A DNA stretch of 64,000 bases from Craterostigma plantagineum (lineage: Eukaryota; Streptophyta; Magnoliopsida; Lamiales; Linderniaceae): contig JAPQWV010000643.1 of assembly GCA_027422505.1 (NCBI GenBank), forward strand, positions 186,001 to 250,000, written 5' to 3'. How positions within the stretch are numbered: position 1 is the first letter of the stretch; each line of letters starts with the position of its first letter. Under the pieces are notes generated by a model that worked only from the letters and a program-made list of their open reading frames with translations, had not been told where the DNA came from and searched no databases. Made by a program: the position numbers and the translations under genes. Shown piece by piece: positions 33,367-44,120 of the stretch.

Positions 33367-34920
33367 TGTAACGTATTTTCTTCTATTCGAATATCGAATT
33401 ATCAGAAAAATAGTACAAATATAATTTAATGAAATTTAATGGGCTCTATCTCTATTTATTCCTCTGATTCTTCACGGACTTTGGAAAATTCTTGAGTGTT
33501 GAAATTCCTTGATTTGGGCCTTCGCTGAAGTTCCTTCGTGGGCTTTTGGGCTTGATCACGAAAGTCTTCAGTTTTCGTCTCCGAGTCGCGAGCTTGGTCT
33601 TGGGCTTCAATTCTTGAACTTGGACTTTAAGTCTTGAACTTGATCTTGGGCTTCGATTCTTGAACTTGGGCTTTGAACCTTAAGCTTGAGCTTGGGCTTT
33701 GATTCTTGAACTTGGGCTTTGAACCTTGAGCTTGAGTTTGGGCTTTGATTCTTGAACTTGGGCTTTGAACCTTGAGCTTGAGCTTGGGCTTTGATTCTGG
33801 AACTTGGGCTTTGAACCTTAAGCTTGAGCTTGATCTTCGAATATTCAAGGCTTGATCTTCGTCTTCGAATCTTCAAGTCTTCAAATCTTCAAGGCTTCGT
33901 CTTCGAATCTTCGATCTTCAAATCTTCAAATCGTCTTCGAATCTTCAAGGCTTCGTCTTCGAATCTTCGATCTTCGAATCTTCAAATCGTCTTCGAATCT
34001 TCAAGGCTTCGTCTTCGAATCTTCGATCTTCGAATCTTCAAATCGTCTTCGAATCTTCAAGGCTTCGTCTTCGAATTTTTGATCTCCGATTCTTCAGATC
34101 TTCGATTTTTCGAGCGTCTTCGATCTTCGATCCTCGAGTCCCTCTGATCTTCGAGCGTCTTCGATCTTCGATCTTCGTCCTCGAGCGCCTTCGATCTTTG
34201 AGCGTCTTCGATCTTCGATCCTCGAGTCTCTCTGATCTTCGAGCGTCTTCAATCTTCGATCTTCGTCCTCGAACGTCTTCAATCCTCGTCCTCGAACGTC
34301 TTCAAGATCTTTGCCCTTGAACTTCGAGCTTCTTCGATCGTCGTCCTCGAACGCCTTCAATCTTTTACTCAAAACACGATGAACTTTGCAGAGATAATCG
34401 AAAGCTTTAAAAGTCTTATATCGTCTCTTGTAGCTCGTGTTTTCGTGAGTGTTCGTGACTTGTTCTTTCTGAACTCTGAAGCCCCATATTTATAGGCGTA
34501 GAGAATTCACAATTACGGAAAGAATAATCTTTTTGGGATGATTTCCTCCGTATTTATTGTGGATTTTATCCATATATGGTATGATATTAATTTAATTTGA
34601 TTTATTCCATATTTGATTTGATTCTCTTAATATCTGCCGACTTTATGATATTTGATTTGATTTGATTTGATTTGATTTGATTCCTTTACTTATTTACAAA
34701 TCTCTACACATATTTACCGTGTATAGGATTTTGTATAAAAGGAATATATGGCATTAATTTATTAATTAAATAAACTATTTATTAACTTGAGATTAATTTA
34801 TAGATCTCAATAAATAGCAATTTAATTAAATGACTTTATTTGCTTTCTTGGAATTGATTTATTAAATCGCAATAAAACATCATAGACAATTTATTTGTCT
34901 ATTTATTTTAATTGTCTACA
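33367..34920 (-). repeat. 3' LTR of the nested Tat element
   Basis: In element orientation it starts TGTAGACAATT and ends ATACGTTACA (1,554 bp). Much of it is tandem repeats: a 46-bp unit (GGGCTTTGATTCTTGAACTT type) near 33,690-33,830 and a 56-bp unit (CTTCGAATCTTCAAGGCTTC type) near 33,927-34,090. GATCTTCGAGCGTCTTC repeats follow. Open frames in this DNA are repeat artefacts. Confidence 0.95.
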
Positions 34921-34933
34921 AATGCCCCCACTT
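34921..34933 (-). promoter_or_regulatory. Polypurine tract of the nested Tat element
   Basis: AAGTGGGGGCATT on the minus strand directly abuts the 3' LTR start TGTAGA. It is the expected primer for plus-strand synthesis. Confidence 0.8.
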
Positions 34934-35487
34934 CAAGTCTTGTTGACGGACTTACGGAGACGAGATTTGAAGTATATACTCTCTTTATTTACGTCTGCTA
35001 TAGCATTATCAGCTTGCTACTCTGTAGTCATGCATGTATCATTAAAGCTCGCACGACGTTACATGTCTCTTGACTCCGTAGTATTTCCCCAATAATCCAG
35101 TTAGGAAAAGATGTCATTATGCCCAATCATGAGAGGATGATTGCTAATAAGCTGACTTGAACGAGCATAGGCAAGCTTATCTTTTATTTTAGGAATTAAA
35201 TATAATATCCATATTAGGTTCCACTTGCATTAGTATTTAGCAAGCCCCTTTTGTCCTCACGTTAAATACCCCACAGCTAACAAACTTATCGTATAATAAT
35301 ATAAGTCTCCACATCAGTCTTGAGGCTATGAAGTCCTCCACAGTGAAGGCCACGAGTAAGCCAACGAAGCTTCTGTATCTCTGTCCTTTTAGTTCTTTTT
35401 TTTTTTTTTAATAACGACGTTCGCACCATCTTGTTTAGGAGTACTGGAATATCTTAACCATGCTCCTCCCATTTTCAGGTTCGAACA
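34934..35487. other. Tat 3' noncoding region, upstream of the antisense gene
   Basis: No Tat coding sequence is present. For the antisense plus-strand gene this is the promoter side. A T-rich run (35,397-35,411) and CATCTTG sites precede its first ATG. No clear TATA box was chosen. Confidence 0.4.
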
Positions 35488-37729
35488 TGATTTTCTTCAA
35501 GGACATCGTATCTTCTTCAGGCGTACAACACCTAGCCATACTCGAGGATGAGAACCAATCCGTCGAAGATTGCGTCACGCTCGTCGTCTATCCTCCTCTT
35601 ATTGGGTCGTTCAGCGAAGATCGGAGAACTTCGAATCCGCCACACACTCCAGACTGGTCCACGAAAACCGATCTGAACCGAAATCGTAAGGCTTGGGTTC
35701 TGAAGTCGAGTCATCATTCACTGCCGAACAATCCCCATCATCGTACATCGTCAAACGGCTCACTTCCTCTTCCTTCGTTGGGACGTGCGATCATCGAAGG
35801 GGAGTCGGGTGTTATGTGGGTGAACACTGTTGTTCGATTTCCCGGCGAATTCAAGTATATCGAAGGGTATTGGGAGTGGACCGAAGACGTTCTTTGTCGA
35901 TACGAGAAAACGTTGAGAGACATCCAAGTTCACGACCCGATATACGCTTCGCTTTTCACATATGACGTTGATACCAACATCATGAAAGCCGTCTGCAAGG
36001 CGTGGTGCCCGACTACCAACACTCTCCTGAGCTCTCATGGGGAACTGTCGATTTCTTTGTGGGACCTATATAACCTTGCAGGGCTTACGATGAATGGCTC
36101 TCTCTATGATGAAGTCGTTCCCTCCGCATCAGAGCTGAATGGTATCGACGAGGCTGGCGATCGACATATCCCTCGTTCCTGCCAATACTTATTTCATGCC
36201 TACTCTATACTCCGGGGCCGCGGCGGCCGATCTTCTGGGGTGCCTCTGTTGCAGTGGGTGAAGTTTTGGTCGAAAGAGGAGGTAAAGTACGTTCAGCCTC
36301 CTCCTCGCAAGGAGAGAAAAAACGTTCGTACCCGAGACAATTTGACTTATAACCCTCTCGGTGTGCTGGGACAGTGCCGTCCGTGGTCCACTGGAGCTAA
36401 GAAGTTATTTTCCAGTTTGGGTCTTAGAGGAAACTTGCAGGATGAGAGGTCTACTTGGCAGCGTTTTTGGCCTGTTGGTTGTGTGCGTTAGTCCTTCCCA
36501 TCGAAGAGGTTGGCTTTATGCGCCCTAGTGTCTTCAAAGTCGCATGCCTCATGGCGTCCGGTCAAAAGATAGGCTTGGCGCATCCTGTTCTAGCTAGCAT
36601 CTATAACGGTCTTAATCTTATTACAAGTTCCTTGAAGTTTGGCGACACCCATGCCGCTTTCCCAGCCCATTTCCTTTATGCTTGGTTGGCTTGCTACTTC
36701 AAGACTCATTTTAAAGTTTACCAAAGTTTGAAGGGTTCGAAGATGACGTGCTATTCTGGCGAAAACGGCGCAAGGCATTTTAGTCTTGCTGAGGCTCATA
36801 GGAGGATTCACAAAGGCGACATAATTTTTTGGACTTGCAACATTTTGACTCCGAATCAAGACTTTCTCTTCACGGACAATGGGAGCGCGGAAGAATATGA
36901 GCAAAACTATTTCATGGCCATCCGTTCGAGTCGGATCCCGTTGAGGTGAGGAGATCGCTTTATTATCGAGCCATATAGTCCACATCGTTTCAGTCGCCAA
37001 TTCGGATTCCTTCAGGATGTGCCTGGCACCTTGAAACACGATATTCGGGAGGGGTCTTTGAGTGAAGGCCTTTATTATTGGCGCGCGTGTATCCAGACTA
37101 AAACGGGTTCTCAAGTATGGTTCCCTAGCATGCCTCCATGCACTCGGAAGTATTATACGGAGTCGTATAAGAAGTGGTGGTCTGAAGTTCATGGGAATTA
37201 TTTTACTGAAAATGTTGTGAAGCTAATTGGTGCAGGGGTACCATGCTTAGAGTCCAAACAGGCCGTCGAGGGCGAAGTGGCAACTACGTTCCACAATTCT
37301 TCTAATGGCATTTGTAATCCCCTTGCGACCACACGCGCCTCGGTTGACGTCTTGGGCAAACGTGGCGATCCATGCTTATCTGGAGATACCGCGAGCAGCA
37401 ATGCTGATCGTCATTGGAAGAGACCTAAGAAGAGTCGCCATTGTCCTGAAGACAATGGAAATAGACACACTTCGTCGCATGATAAGGTCGTCTTTTCAAA
37501 CTCCGATAACATATATTGCATTTATTATTCGTTTATTTATATATATATATATATTTCCTTTGTAGAAACCTGACACCCTTCTTTCCTTTTATTTATTATT
37601 TTTTTTATTTTTTATTTTTATTTTTTTATTTTTTTTTTTAGGCGGAAGATATTGCCCCCAATAATGCTTCGTCGGGTGATGATGCAGTTGTTGAAGCTAG
37701 GCCCGCGGTAGCGTTCAAACTCCTGTGCT

Positions 37730-37766
<37 letters not shown>

Positions 37767-38605
37767 TACATATATATATGTATATATATTTGCATGTTCT
37801 TATTATTGTTGGTCCTTCATGACATCGTCCCTTGTTATTCTGACAGTTCATTGAGATCGTCGAGCGACCAGAAGCGAGTCAGGGCTCGGTGTTAGGACCT
37901 AACTCTTTGTTGGGCAATTCTTCGCTCGTTGAGGTTGAGTTGAAGAACGCATCGGGACCCAAGGTCGGGTCAGTGGGCCGTTATGCCGATGTCTCTGTTT
38001 TAGAAGGCGGCAAGCTAGTTCTAAAACATGAAAGAGCGTTCCTTCAGGCGATGTGGGATGATTTGCTTAAAAGGATAGTGAACACGTCGATTGATTCTCT
38101 TTCTTCGCTAAGGCCAGATGTTGACGTGGTCCTCAAATCGATGAAGCGGCTTGATTTGGTGGATACTTCTCATGTAGAAGAGTTCCTCAAAGTTCTTTTT
38201 GACAAAGCATCCAATTATGATGAGGCGAGATCGGCATTCTCTGATAAACCTTCTGAAGAGCAGCATACGCGTCATCTCAAAGAAGCCGAAAACTGTCTCG
38301 AAGTTGTTCGTGTGCGGGAACAAGCAAAAGACAATCAAGTTCAATCAGAGAGGGATGAACTAGCTTGGATCGAAAATGAGTGCAGAAAGTTGAAGAAAAT
38401 GAAGAAAAAGCTTATATCTTCTATCAAGCATGGCGAAGAACTTCTCCAAGCGATTCAAACCGAACGTCGTGAAGCCGAGGGGGTTGTTACTTCTTTTCGT
38501 AATGCACTTCCAATAAACGAGGAGATTGCAAAGAACCTGAGCGCGACCCAGACAGTTCTCCAAGTCGCCATAGACGAATTAGGGAATTTTAAGCTCTTTA
38601 ATTAA
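35488..38605 (+). pseudogene. Antisense plant-mobile-domain (PMD) gene inside the Tat element
   Basis: It runs opposite to gag-pol. It starts around ATG 35,488 (IFFKDIVSSSGVQHLA). The PMD core includes FKYIEGYWEWTEDVLCRYEK, LWDLYNLAGLTMNGSLYDE, VLPIEEVGFMRPSVFKVACL and DIIFWTCNILTPNQDFLF. After introns (37,487-37,641; 37,708-37,846) with GT/AG ends and preserved phase, the C-terminus is a coiled-coil-like stretch ending ELGNFKLFN. PMD proteins are aminotransferase-like domains found in host genes and transposons. Breaks are a frame change near 36,463 and an in-frame TGA at 36,947-36,949. The first 300 bases also show competing frames. Confidence 0.85.
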
Positions 38606-39151
38606 TCATAGCTTTACATCCTTTCGTTACTTTGTTCCGAATAACTTTATTAAGTCATAAATAAAAGTATGCTTTCTTTACATATCATTGATTTCTCCTT
38701 TCGTTCCTTTGCGTCGGACGTTTCGCGTATTGTGAGTGGCTCAACACACTTGATTAATCTGCTTAGAGCTATTTGTCGAATAAAGTTCCCGATCCCGTCT
38801 AGGCCTTCATCCGACACCTCCCAGGCCATATCTGCATATACCCTCATCTCACCGAAGTTGTTACTTGCCCCCTGTTATTTATTTATTTATTTTTTTATAT
38901 ATATGTGACTGAACTTAGACGATGTCCAAGCTGCCTGCGTACCCTTTGAGGGGATCAAGTCATTTCTCGTAGTTCAATTTTTTTTTTTTTTTTTGGGTGG
39001 TGCCGTGCACAGTTTATACTCGTGCGGGCCAGGAGTATCCGTTGTTTAGCCACACCGGACTATGTGGGATAAGTTAGCAGTTCATACATATGCACTTATC
39101 ATTAATGTTTGCCTTTTCACAGTTTATACTCGTGCGGGCCAGGAGTAACAT

Positions 39152-39343
39152 GCAGTTTAGACTCATGCGTTAAGGAGCAACATGCAGTTTAGGCTCGTGC
39201 GTTAAGGAGCAACATGCAGTTTAGGCTCGTGCGTTAAGGAGCAGCATGCAGTTTAGGCTCGTGCGTTAAGGAGCAGCATGCAGTTTAGGCTCGTGCGTTA
39301 AGGAGCAGCATGCAGTTTAGGCTCGTGCGTTAAGGAGCAACTT
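39152..39343. repeat. Six 32-bp tandem units
   Basis: Six units begin GCAGTTTAGGCTCGTGCG at 39,152, 39,184, 39,216, 39,248, 39,280 and 39,312. The first has two substitutions and the last three of the GCAGCAT variants are almost identical. Degenerate relatives lie upstream at 39,009 and 39,119. Confidence 0.95.
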
Positions 39344-39445
39344 CTTTTTTTTTTTTTTTTTTTTTTTTCTTTTTTTTTTTTTTTTCTTTTTTTTTTCTTT
39401 TTTTTTTGTTTTTTTTTGTTTTTCTTTCCTTTTTTTTTTTTTTTT
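39344..39445. repeat. About 100-base T-rich tract
   Basis: Nearly pure T is interrupted by single C or G bases. On the coding strand of the Tat element this is an A-rich stretch downstream of pol. Length may be unreliable in an assembly. Confidence 0.9.
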
Positions 39446-39635
39446 GAAGTACCCCGTTTTAGGCGTAGTAACGTTTCAAGAATTTGCCGTTGATCGGGCC
39501 AATTCTTAATCCGTCTTCGGACACCAACTTGTATGCTCCGCTCGTATAGACTTCCTTTGATTTGAACTTGCCCCCAACTCGACGGTTAGTGATGATCGGT
39601 CTTCTTACTGCAAGTACCAAATCTCCGATTTGAAA

Positions 39636-42600
39636 CTACCTAAGCTTCACCTTCTTCTTAAATGCTCTCGAAAGACGCGCTTGATAGCATTCCAGCCTTT
39701 GTTGTGCGTCAAGTCTCTTTTCATCAAGAGCTTCTAATTCTTCGAGACGTAAGCGAGCGTTCTCCTCCGTAGTGAGTCCTTCTTGTATGGCCATCCTAAG
39801 AGAAGGGATTTGTTGTTCGAGCGGAATTACAGCTTCAGTTCCGTAAACGAGAGCGTAAGGTGTCGATTCAGTGGGCGTCCTGTGAGTGGTTCGGTATGCC
39901 CATAAAGCTTCATTAATTCTTTGGTGCCAGTCCTTCTTCGATTTTGACACTATCTTCTTCAAGAGATTGCACAACGTCTTGTTGAATGCTTCGGCGAGTC
40001 CATTTGCGGCAGCGTTATACATAGATGATTTCCTCTGTTTGAACCCAAACTTCTCGCAGAGCTTATCTATTGTGCTATTACAGAATGGTTTTCCATTATC
40101 AGTGATGATGTAGCGAGGGATCCCGAAGCGATATATAATGTTAATGCGAATGAAGTCAGCGACATTTTCCTTCTTTACTTCTTTTAGAGGAATAGCTTCA
40201 GCCCATTTAGAAAAGTAGTCTGTTCCAGCCAGAATGTATGAGTGTCCACCTGATGACTTTGTCATTGGTCCCACGACATCTAATCCCCAAGCATCGAACG
40301 GCCATGCGGCAACCGTTGGGTGAAGCGGCTCTGGTGGTTGGTGTATGAGGTTAGCATGGAACTGGAAAGCTTGACACCGTCGTGCATATTCTAAGCAGTC
40401 TTTGACCATCGTTGGCCAGTAATAACCCATTCTTTTTATGCGAAAGTGCAACTTTGGTCCAGACTGATGAGCACCACATATTCCTGAGTGAGCTTCCTCC
40501 ATGGCTTGGCTGGCTTCTTCTTCACTTAAACATCTCAGGAACACACCATCAAAAGACCTGCGGTAAAGTGTTCCTTTGTAGAAAATGAAACGAGGTGCTC
40601 TTCGTCGAACATCAATTCTTTGACGGGGGTCCTCGGGCAGTTTTCCATGTTCCAAGTAGTCGACCAATAATTGCCTCCAGTCTTCTTCCTCCACTTCAAA
40701 TACTTCGATGGTGTGATTTTCTTCCTCGGTAGCATTATCATCTTCACTATCATCGTCAAAATCGGGTGGTACGACCCAATTTCGGCAGATAGGTATTTGG
40801 GTTTTCTCATGAGGCGTTGAAAGAGTCGAAGCGAGTTTGGCTAGTGCATCTGCTTGTTTGTTTTTGGATCGCGACACATGCTCGATTGTCGCTTCCCCGA
40901 GATATCCTATCAGCCTTCTGGCATAGTTGCGATATGGGAGGAGTTCAGGCTTCTTCACTTCATATGAGCCGGTTATCTGGCTAACAATCAACTTGGAGTC
41001 GCCATATATTGTGAGCTGCGTCTGCTTAATCTCCACAGCCATCTCTAGTCCAAGAATTAAAGCCTGGTATTCGGCAACATTGTTCGAGCAATTCTGGGTT
41101 AGAGTGAAGGAATAAGGAAGCACGTCTCCATCGGAAGTGACAAATACTACTCCAGCTCCAGCCCCTTCTTGATGTGAAGCTCCATCGAAATACATCTTCC
41201 ACGGGGGAACTACTTCGACCAAGAGTACGTGTTCGTCGGGCAATTCGTGGCACAACTCCCACTCTGCTGGGATAGGGTGATCAGCAAGGAAATCTGCTAA
41301 GACTTGTCCGTTAACAGCCTTTTGAGGCACATATGTGATTTCGAACTGTTGTAATTGCAAATACCACCTCGCAAGCCTATCTGAAAGCACCGGTTTTGAC
41401 ATCACGTACTTCAGCGGATTTGCCCTTGACACCAAGCGGATGCTATGAGCTTGAAAATAGTGCTTGAGCTTCTGGATTGAGAAGATGAGCGCTAGACATA
41501 ATTTTTCGATTGGAGAATACTTTAGCTCGTTGGGTGTCATCATCCTACTGAGGTAGTACAATGCGTTTTCTTTCCCGTTGTCATTTTCTTGTGCTAATAG
41601 GGCACCAACAGAGCTTTCTTGGGCAGTTATATATAAGATGAGCGGTTTTTCTGGTATAGGCGCGGCCAACACTGGCGGATTTGTTAGATAGGATTTGATG
41701 CTTTCGAATGCATTGTTGCAGGCTTCATCCCATTCGAACATAACGCCCTTTTTCATGAGGCGACTAAAAGGCTGACATCGACCGGCTAGATTCGAGATGA
41801 ATCTCCTCAAGTATGCCAACTTACCTTGCAAGCTTTTGAGCTCGTGGATGTTACGGGGTTTTGACATCTTCAAAATTGCGTCTATCTTTGCCTGCTCGAT
41901 TTCGATGCCCTTTTGACGCACTATGAACCCGAGAAATTTTCCCGAGGAAACACCAAACGCGCACTTGAGAGGATTCATTTTGAGTTGATATCTTCTTAAG
42001 CGATTGAACACATTTCTCAAATTACTTAGGTGATCCTCACGTCTTTTAGACTTCACCACTAAACCATCGACATAACATTCAACATCCGTGTGAAGCATAT
42101 CGTCAAAGATCTTCTGCATTGCTCTCTGGTATGTAGAACCCGCGTTCTTCAATCCGAATGGCATAACCTTGTAGCAATAGATCCCTTTTGGTGTGCGAAA
42201 AGCTGTCAACTCTTCGTCTCTTGGCGCCATGCGAATTTGATTATAGCCAGAAGATCCATCCATGAAGGATAACGCTTCATGACCAGTCGTGGCATCTATC
42301 ATAAGCTCAGGTATTGGCAACGGGAAATCATCCTTTGGGCATGCTTCGTTCAAATCTCTGAAATCGACACATACTCGTATTTGTCCATTTTTCTTTTTGA
42401 CGGGCACTATGCTTGAGATCCATGTTGGGTATTTGACTTCTCGAATGAATCCAACTTCAATCAGCTTATTGACCTCGGCCTCAATGAGTGGAATTAGGTC
42501 TGGTCGAAATCGCCTCTGTGCCTGCTTAACTGGGCATGAACCTTTCTTTATCGATAAGTGATGGATTGCTACTTTTGGATCCAGCCCAGGCATTTCCTTA

Positions 42601-44120
42601 TATGACCAAGCGAACACGTCCTTGAATTCTGTCAGCAGTTCGATGTAGTTCTTCTCTTCATCGGCATCTAGAAGCGCACTTATATATATTGGTCTCTCTT
42701 CATTTTCATCACCCAAGTTGATTTCTTTCAACTCGTCTACTGTTGCCTTAATGCCTTCCTCAAGCTCAAGAGGAGCTATCTCAGCATCTTCTTCGATGAG
42801 AGTTTCGTTGTCTATGGTGATATGACAAGATGAACCTATGCTTTCCGTATCTTCTTCGTCCTCGTGATGTTGACCACCGTTACATGACACCTCACATGGT
42901 AGAATCATGTGGGCACGACTTTTTACTTTAAGTTGAGTCGTGAGCCGATCGACGCGTCGATGACTCTGCTTCTCCGGAAATTTTAAGTTTTTACATGGCT
43001 CAAGTCTATCAAATATGGAAGTTCGTAGGTTTTTCTTAAGTCTTAGTCTTTTGAACAGACTCCTCTTAATTCCTAATCTTTCAAATGGACTCTTCTTGTG
43101 CCCAAGTCTCTCAAACGGACTCTTCTTGTGCCCTAGTCTTTCGAACGGACTCTTCTTGGGCCCAAGTCTCTCAAACGGACTCTTCTTGTGCCTTAGTCTT
43201 TCGAACGGACTCTTCTTGGGCATCATCCACTTCAATGCGTTGTTAGTGGAATATGCATCAGTTTCGGACACACAGTTTATACTAGCCCTCTTTAATACTA
43301 TACGCACAGGCTTCTGAGGGGTAAACCCGAGACCCTTCTGAGTATTTTTCAGTTCAAGAGAACTTTTGTTTAGGGAGTCTGGGAGTTTACCCAGTATTGG
43401 TTTCTCATTCGGATCGTACCCTGCTTTTGTGAGGAGTTTATAACCATTAGGCCCAAATACCCCACTTATCTGCCTATTTGGCGACATATGATGTCCATTT
43501 TGTGATTGTTGCGTAGATCCTTCAGCCTTGACCGGCGAGCTCTGCGGTTTCTTAGAGCCAATTTGAGTTAAGGGTATTGTCAGGACTTTCATTGAGTATA
43601 TCATCCCTTCGATGTCCTGCGTGCCTTCATCACCCTTATTCCTGTGTGTCGTACTCTTCTCATGTGTCACATTCTCACTCGTTTCCTTTGTACGCTCGAG
43701 ATAATATTTTGCATCGGCAAAGTATGATTCAACTTCAGTAAACGGGTTTGTATCGCCAAGAACTTTCTTTATGGTGCCGTTATCGCAGTACTTGAAACAT
43801 TGATGTAAAGTTGACGGCACGACTCCATTCTCGTGCAGCCATGGGCGACCAAGCAGCACGTTGTAGGAAGTTTTGGCGTCAATCACGTGGAGCAATGCTG
43901 TTGATGTCATATTTTCCATTACTAGTTCCAATCTGATCATACCGATGGCTCTTTGGCCTCCTTGGTTGAAACCTTGGATCATCAAGCGACTGCTAGAGAG
44001 TTCTTCCTTTGGAATTTCCAGTTCCTTCAGCACCCGTAGAGGCAAAATATTCACCGCGGAGCCTCCATCGATCAACATGCGTTTTACCTTCTTTTCGCGA
44101 ATGTAGCCAGACACGAACAA
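39636..44120 (-). CDS. Tat-lineage gypsy Pol (protease, RT, two RNase H, integrase)
   Basis: An uninterrupted 1,494-codon frame. Protease: MLIDGGSAVNIL (Asp18) and VLLGRPWL. RT: RVCVDFRDLNEACPKDDFPL, FMDGSSGYNQI (Asp621) and VMPFGLKNAGSTYQRAM. The catalytic box reads CYVDGLVV, where residue 686 is Gly instead of the second Asp. A first RNase H is followed by a second, Tat-type one (MYFDGAS, NNVAEYQAL, IYGDSKLIV). Integrase has HHCC ligands and Asp1281, Asp1341 and Glu1377, a complete DD35E. The YVDG change should abolish polymerase activity. The start at 44,120 overlaps gag by a frame break, so the true upstream join is unclear. Confidence 0.95.
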   Translation of the reverse strand: MFVSGYIREKKVKRMLIDGGSAVNILPLRVLKELEIPKEELSSSRLMIQGFNQGGQRAIGMIRLELVMENMTSTALLHVIDAKTSYNVLLGRPWLHENGVVPSTLHQCFKYCDNGTIKKVLGDTNPFTEVESYFADAKYYLERTKETSENVTHEKSTTHRNKGDEGTQDIEGMIYSMKVLTIPLTQIGSKKPQSSPVKAEGSTQQSQNGHHMSPNRQISGVFGPNGYKLLTKAGYDPNEKPILGKLPDSLNKSSLELKNTQKGLGFTPQKPVRIVLKRASINCVSETDAYSTNNALKWMMPKKSPFERLRHKKSPFERLGPKKSPFERLGHKKSPFERLGHKKSPFERLGIKRSLFKRLRLKKNLRTSIFDRLEPCKNLKFPEKQSHRRVDRLTTQLKVKSRAHMILPCEVSCNGGQHHEDEEDTESIGSSCHITIDNETLIEEDAEIAPLELEEGIKATVDELKEINLGDENEERPIYISALLDADEEKNYIELLTEFKDVFAWSYKEMPGLDPKVAIHHLSIKKGSCPVKQAQRRFRPDLIPLIEAEVNKLIEVGFIREVKYPTWISSIVPVKKKNGQIRVCVDFRDLNEACPKDDFPLPIPELMIDATTGHEALSFMDGSSGYNQIRMAPRDEELTAFRTPKGIYCYKVMPFGLKNAGSTYQRAMQKIFDDMLHTDVECYVDGLVVKSKRREDHLSNLRNVFNRLRRYQLKMNPLKCAFGVSSGKFLGFIVRQKGIEIEQAKIDAILKMSKPRNIHELKSLQGKLAYLRRFISNLAGRCQPFSRLMKKGVMFEWDEACNNAFESIKSYLTNPPVLAAPIPEKPLILYITAQESSVGALLAQENDNGKENALYYLSRMMTPNELKYSPIEKLCLALIFSIQKLKHYFQAHSIRLVSRANPLKYVMSKPVLSDRLARWYLQLQQFEITYVPQKAVNGQVLADFLADHPIPAEWELCHELPDEHVLLVEVVPPWKMYFDGASHQEGAGAGVVFVTSDGDVLPYSFTLTQNCSNNVAEYQALILGLEMAVEIKQTQLTIYGDSKLIVSQITGSYEVKKPELLPYRNYARRLIGYLGEATIEHVSRSKNKQADALAKLASTLSTPHEKTQIPICRNWVVPPDFDDDSEDDNATEEENHTIEVFEVEEEDWRQLLVDYLEHGKLPEDPRQRIDVRRRAPRFIFYKGTLYRRSFDGVFLRCLSEEEASQAMEEAHSGICGAHQSGPKLHFRIKRMGYYWPTMVKDCLEYARRCQAFQFHANLIHQPPEPLHPTVAAWPFDAWGLDVVGPMTKSSGGHSYILAGTDYFSKWAEAIPLKEVKKENVADFIRINIIYRFGIPRYIITDNGKPFCNSTIDKLCEKFGFKQRKSSMYNAAANGLAEAFNKTLCNLLKKIVSKSKKDWHQRINEALWAYRTTHRTPTESTPYALVYGTEAVIPLEQQIPSLRMAIQEGLTTEENARLRLEELEALDEKRLDAQQRLECYQARLSRAFKKKVKLR

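Larger units (their letters stand above)
38606..39635. other. Spacer between antisense gene and Tat pol
   Basis: The convergent genes leave about 1 kb here. It contains two copies of CAGTTTATACTCGTGCGGGCC (about 39,009 and 39,119), six 32-bp units and a long T-rich tract. From about 39,450 there is pol-proximal sequence with no stop-free frame. No terminator could be defined. Confidence 0.5.

Noticed and set aside
33607..34372. Gln/Lys/Ser-rich and Arg/Asp-rich frames in both LTRs of the nested Tat element
   Set aside because: Translations of 46-bp and 56-bp tandem repeats in LTR DNA; the same frames recur in the other LTR only because the LTRs are identical.
39636..44120. Treating the long Tat pol frame as a functional, autonomous element
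   Set aside because: The RT box has lost its second catalytic Asp and the gag-pol connection is out of frame, despite the open reading frame.
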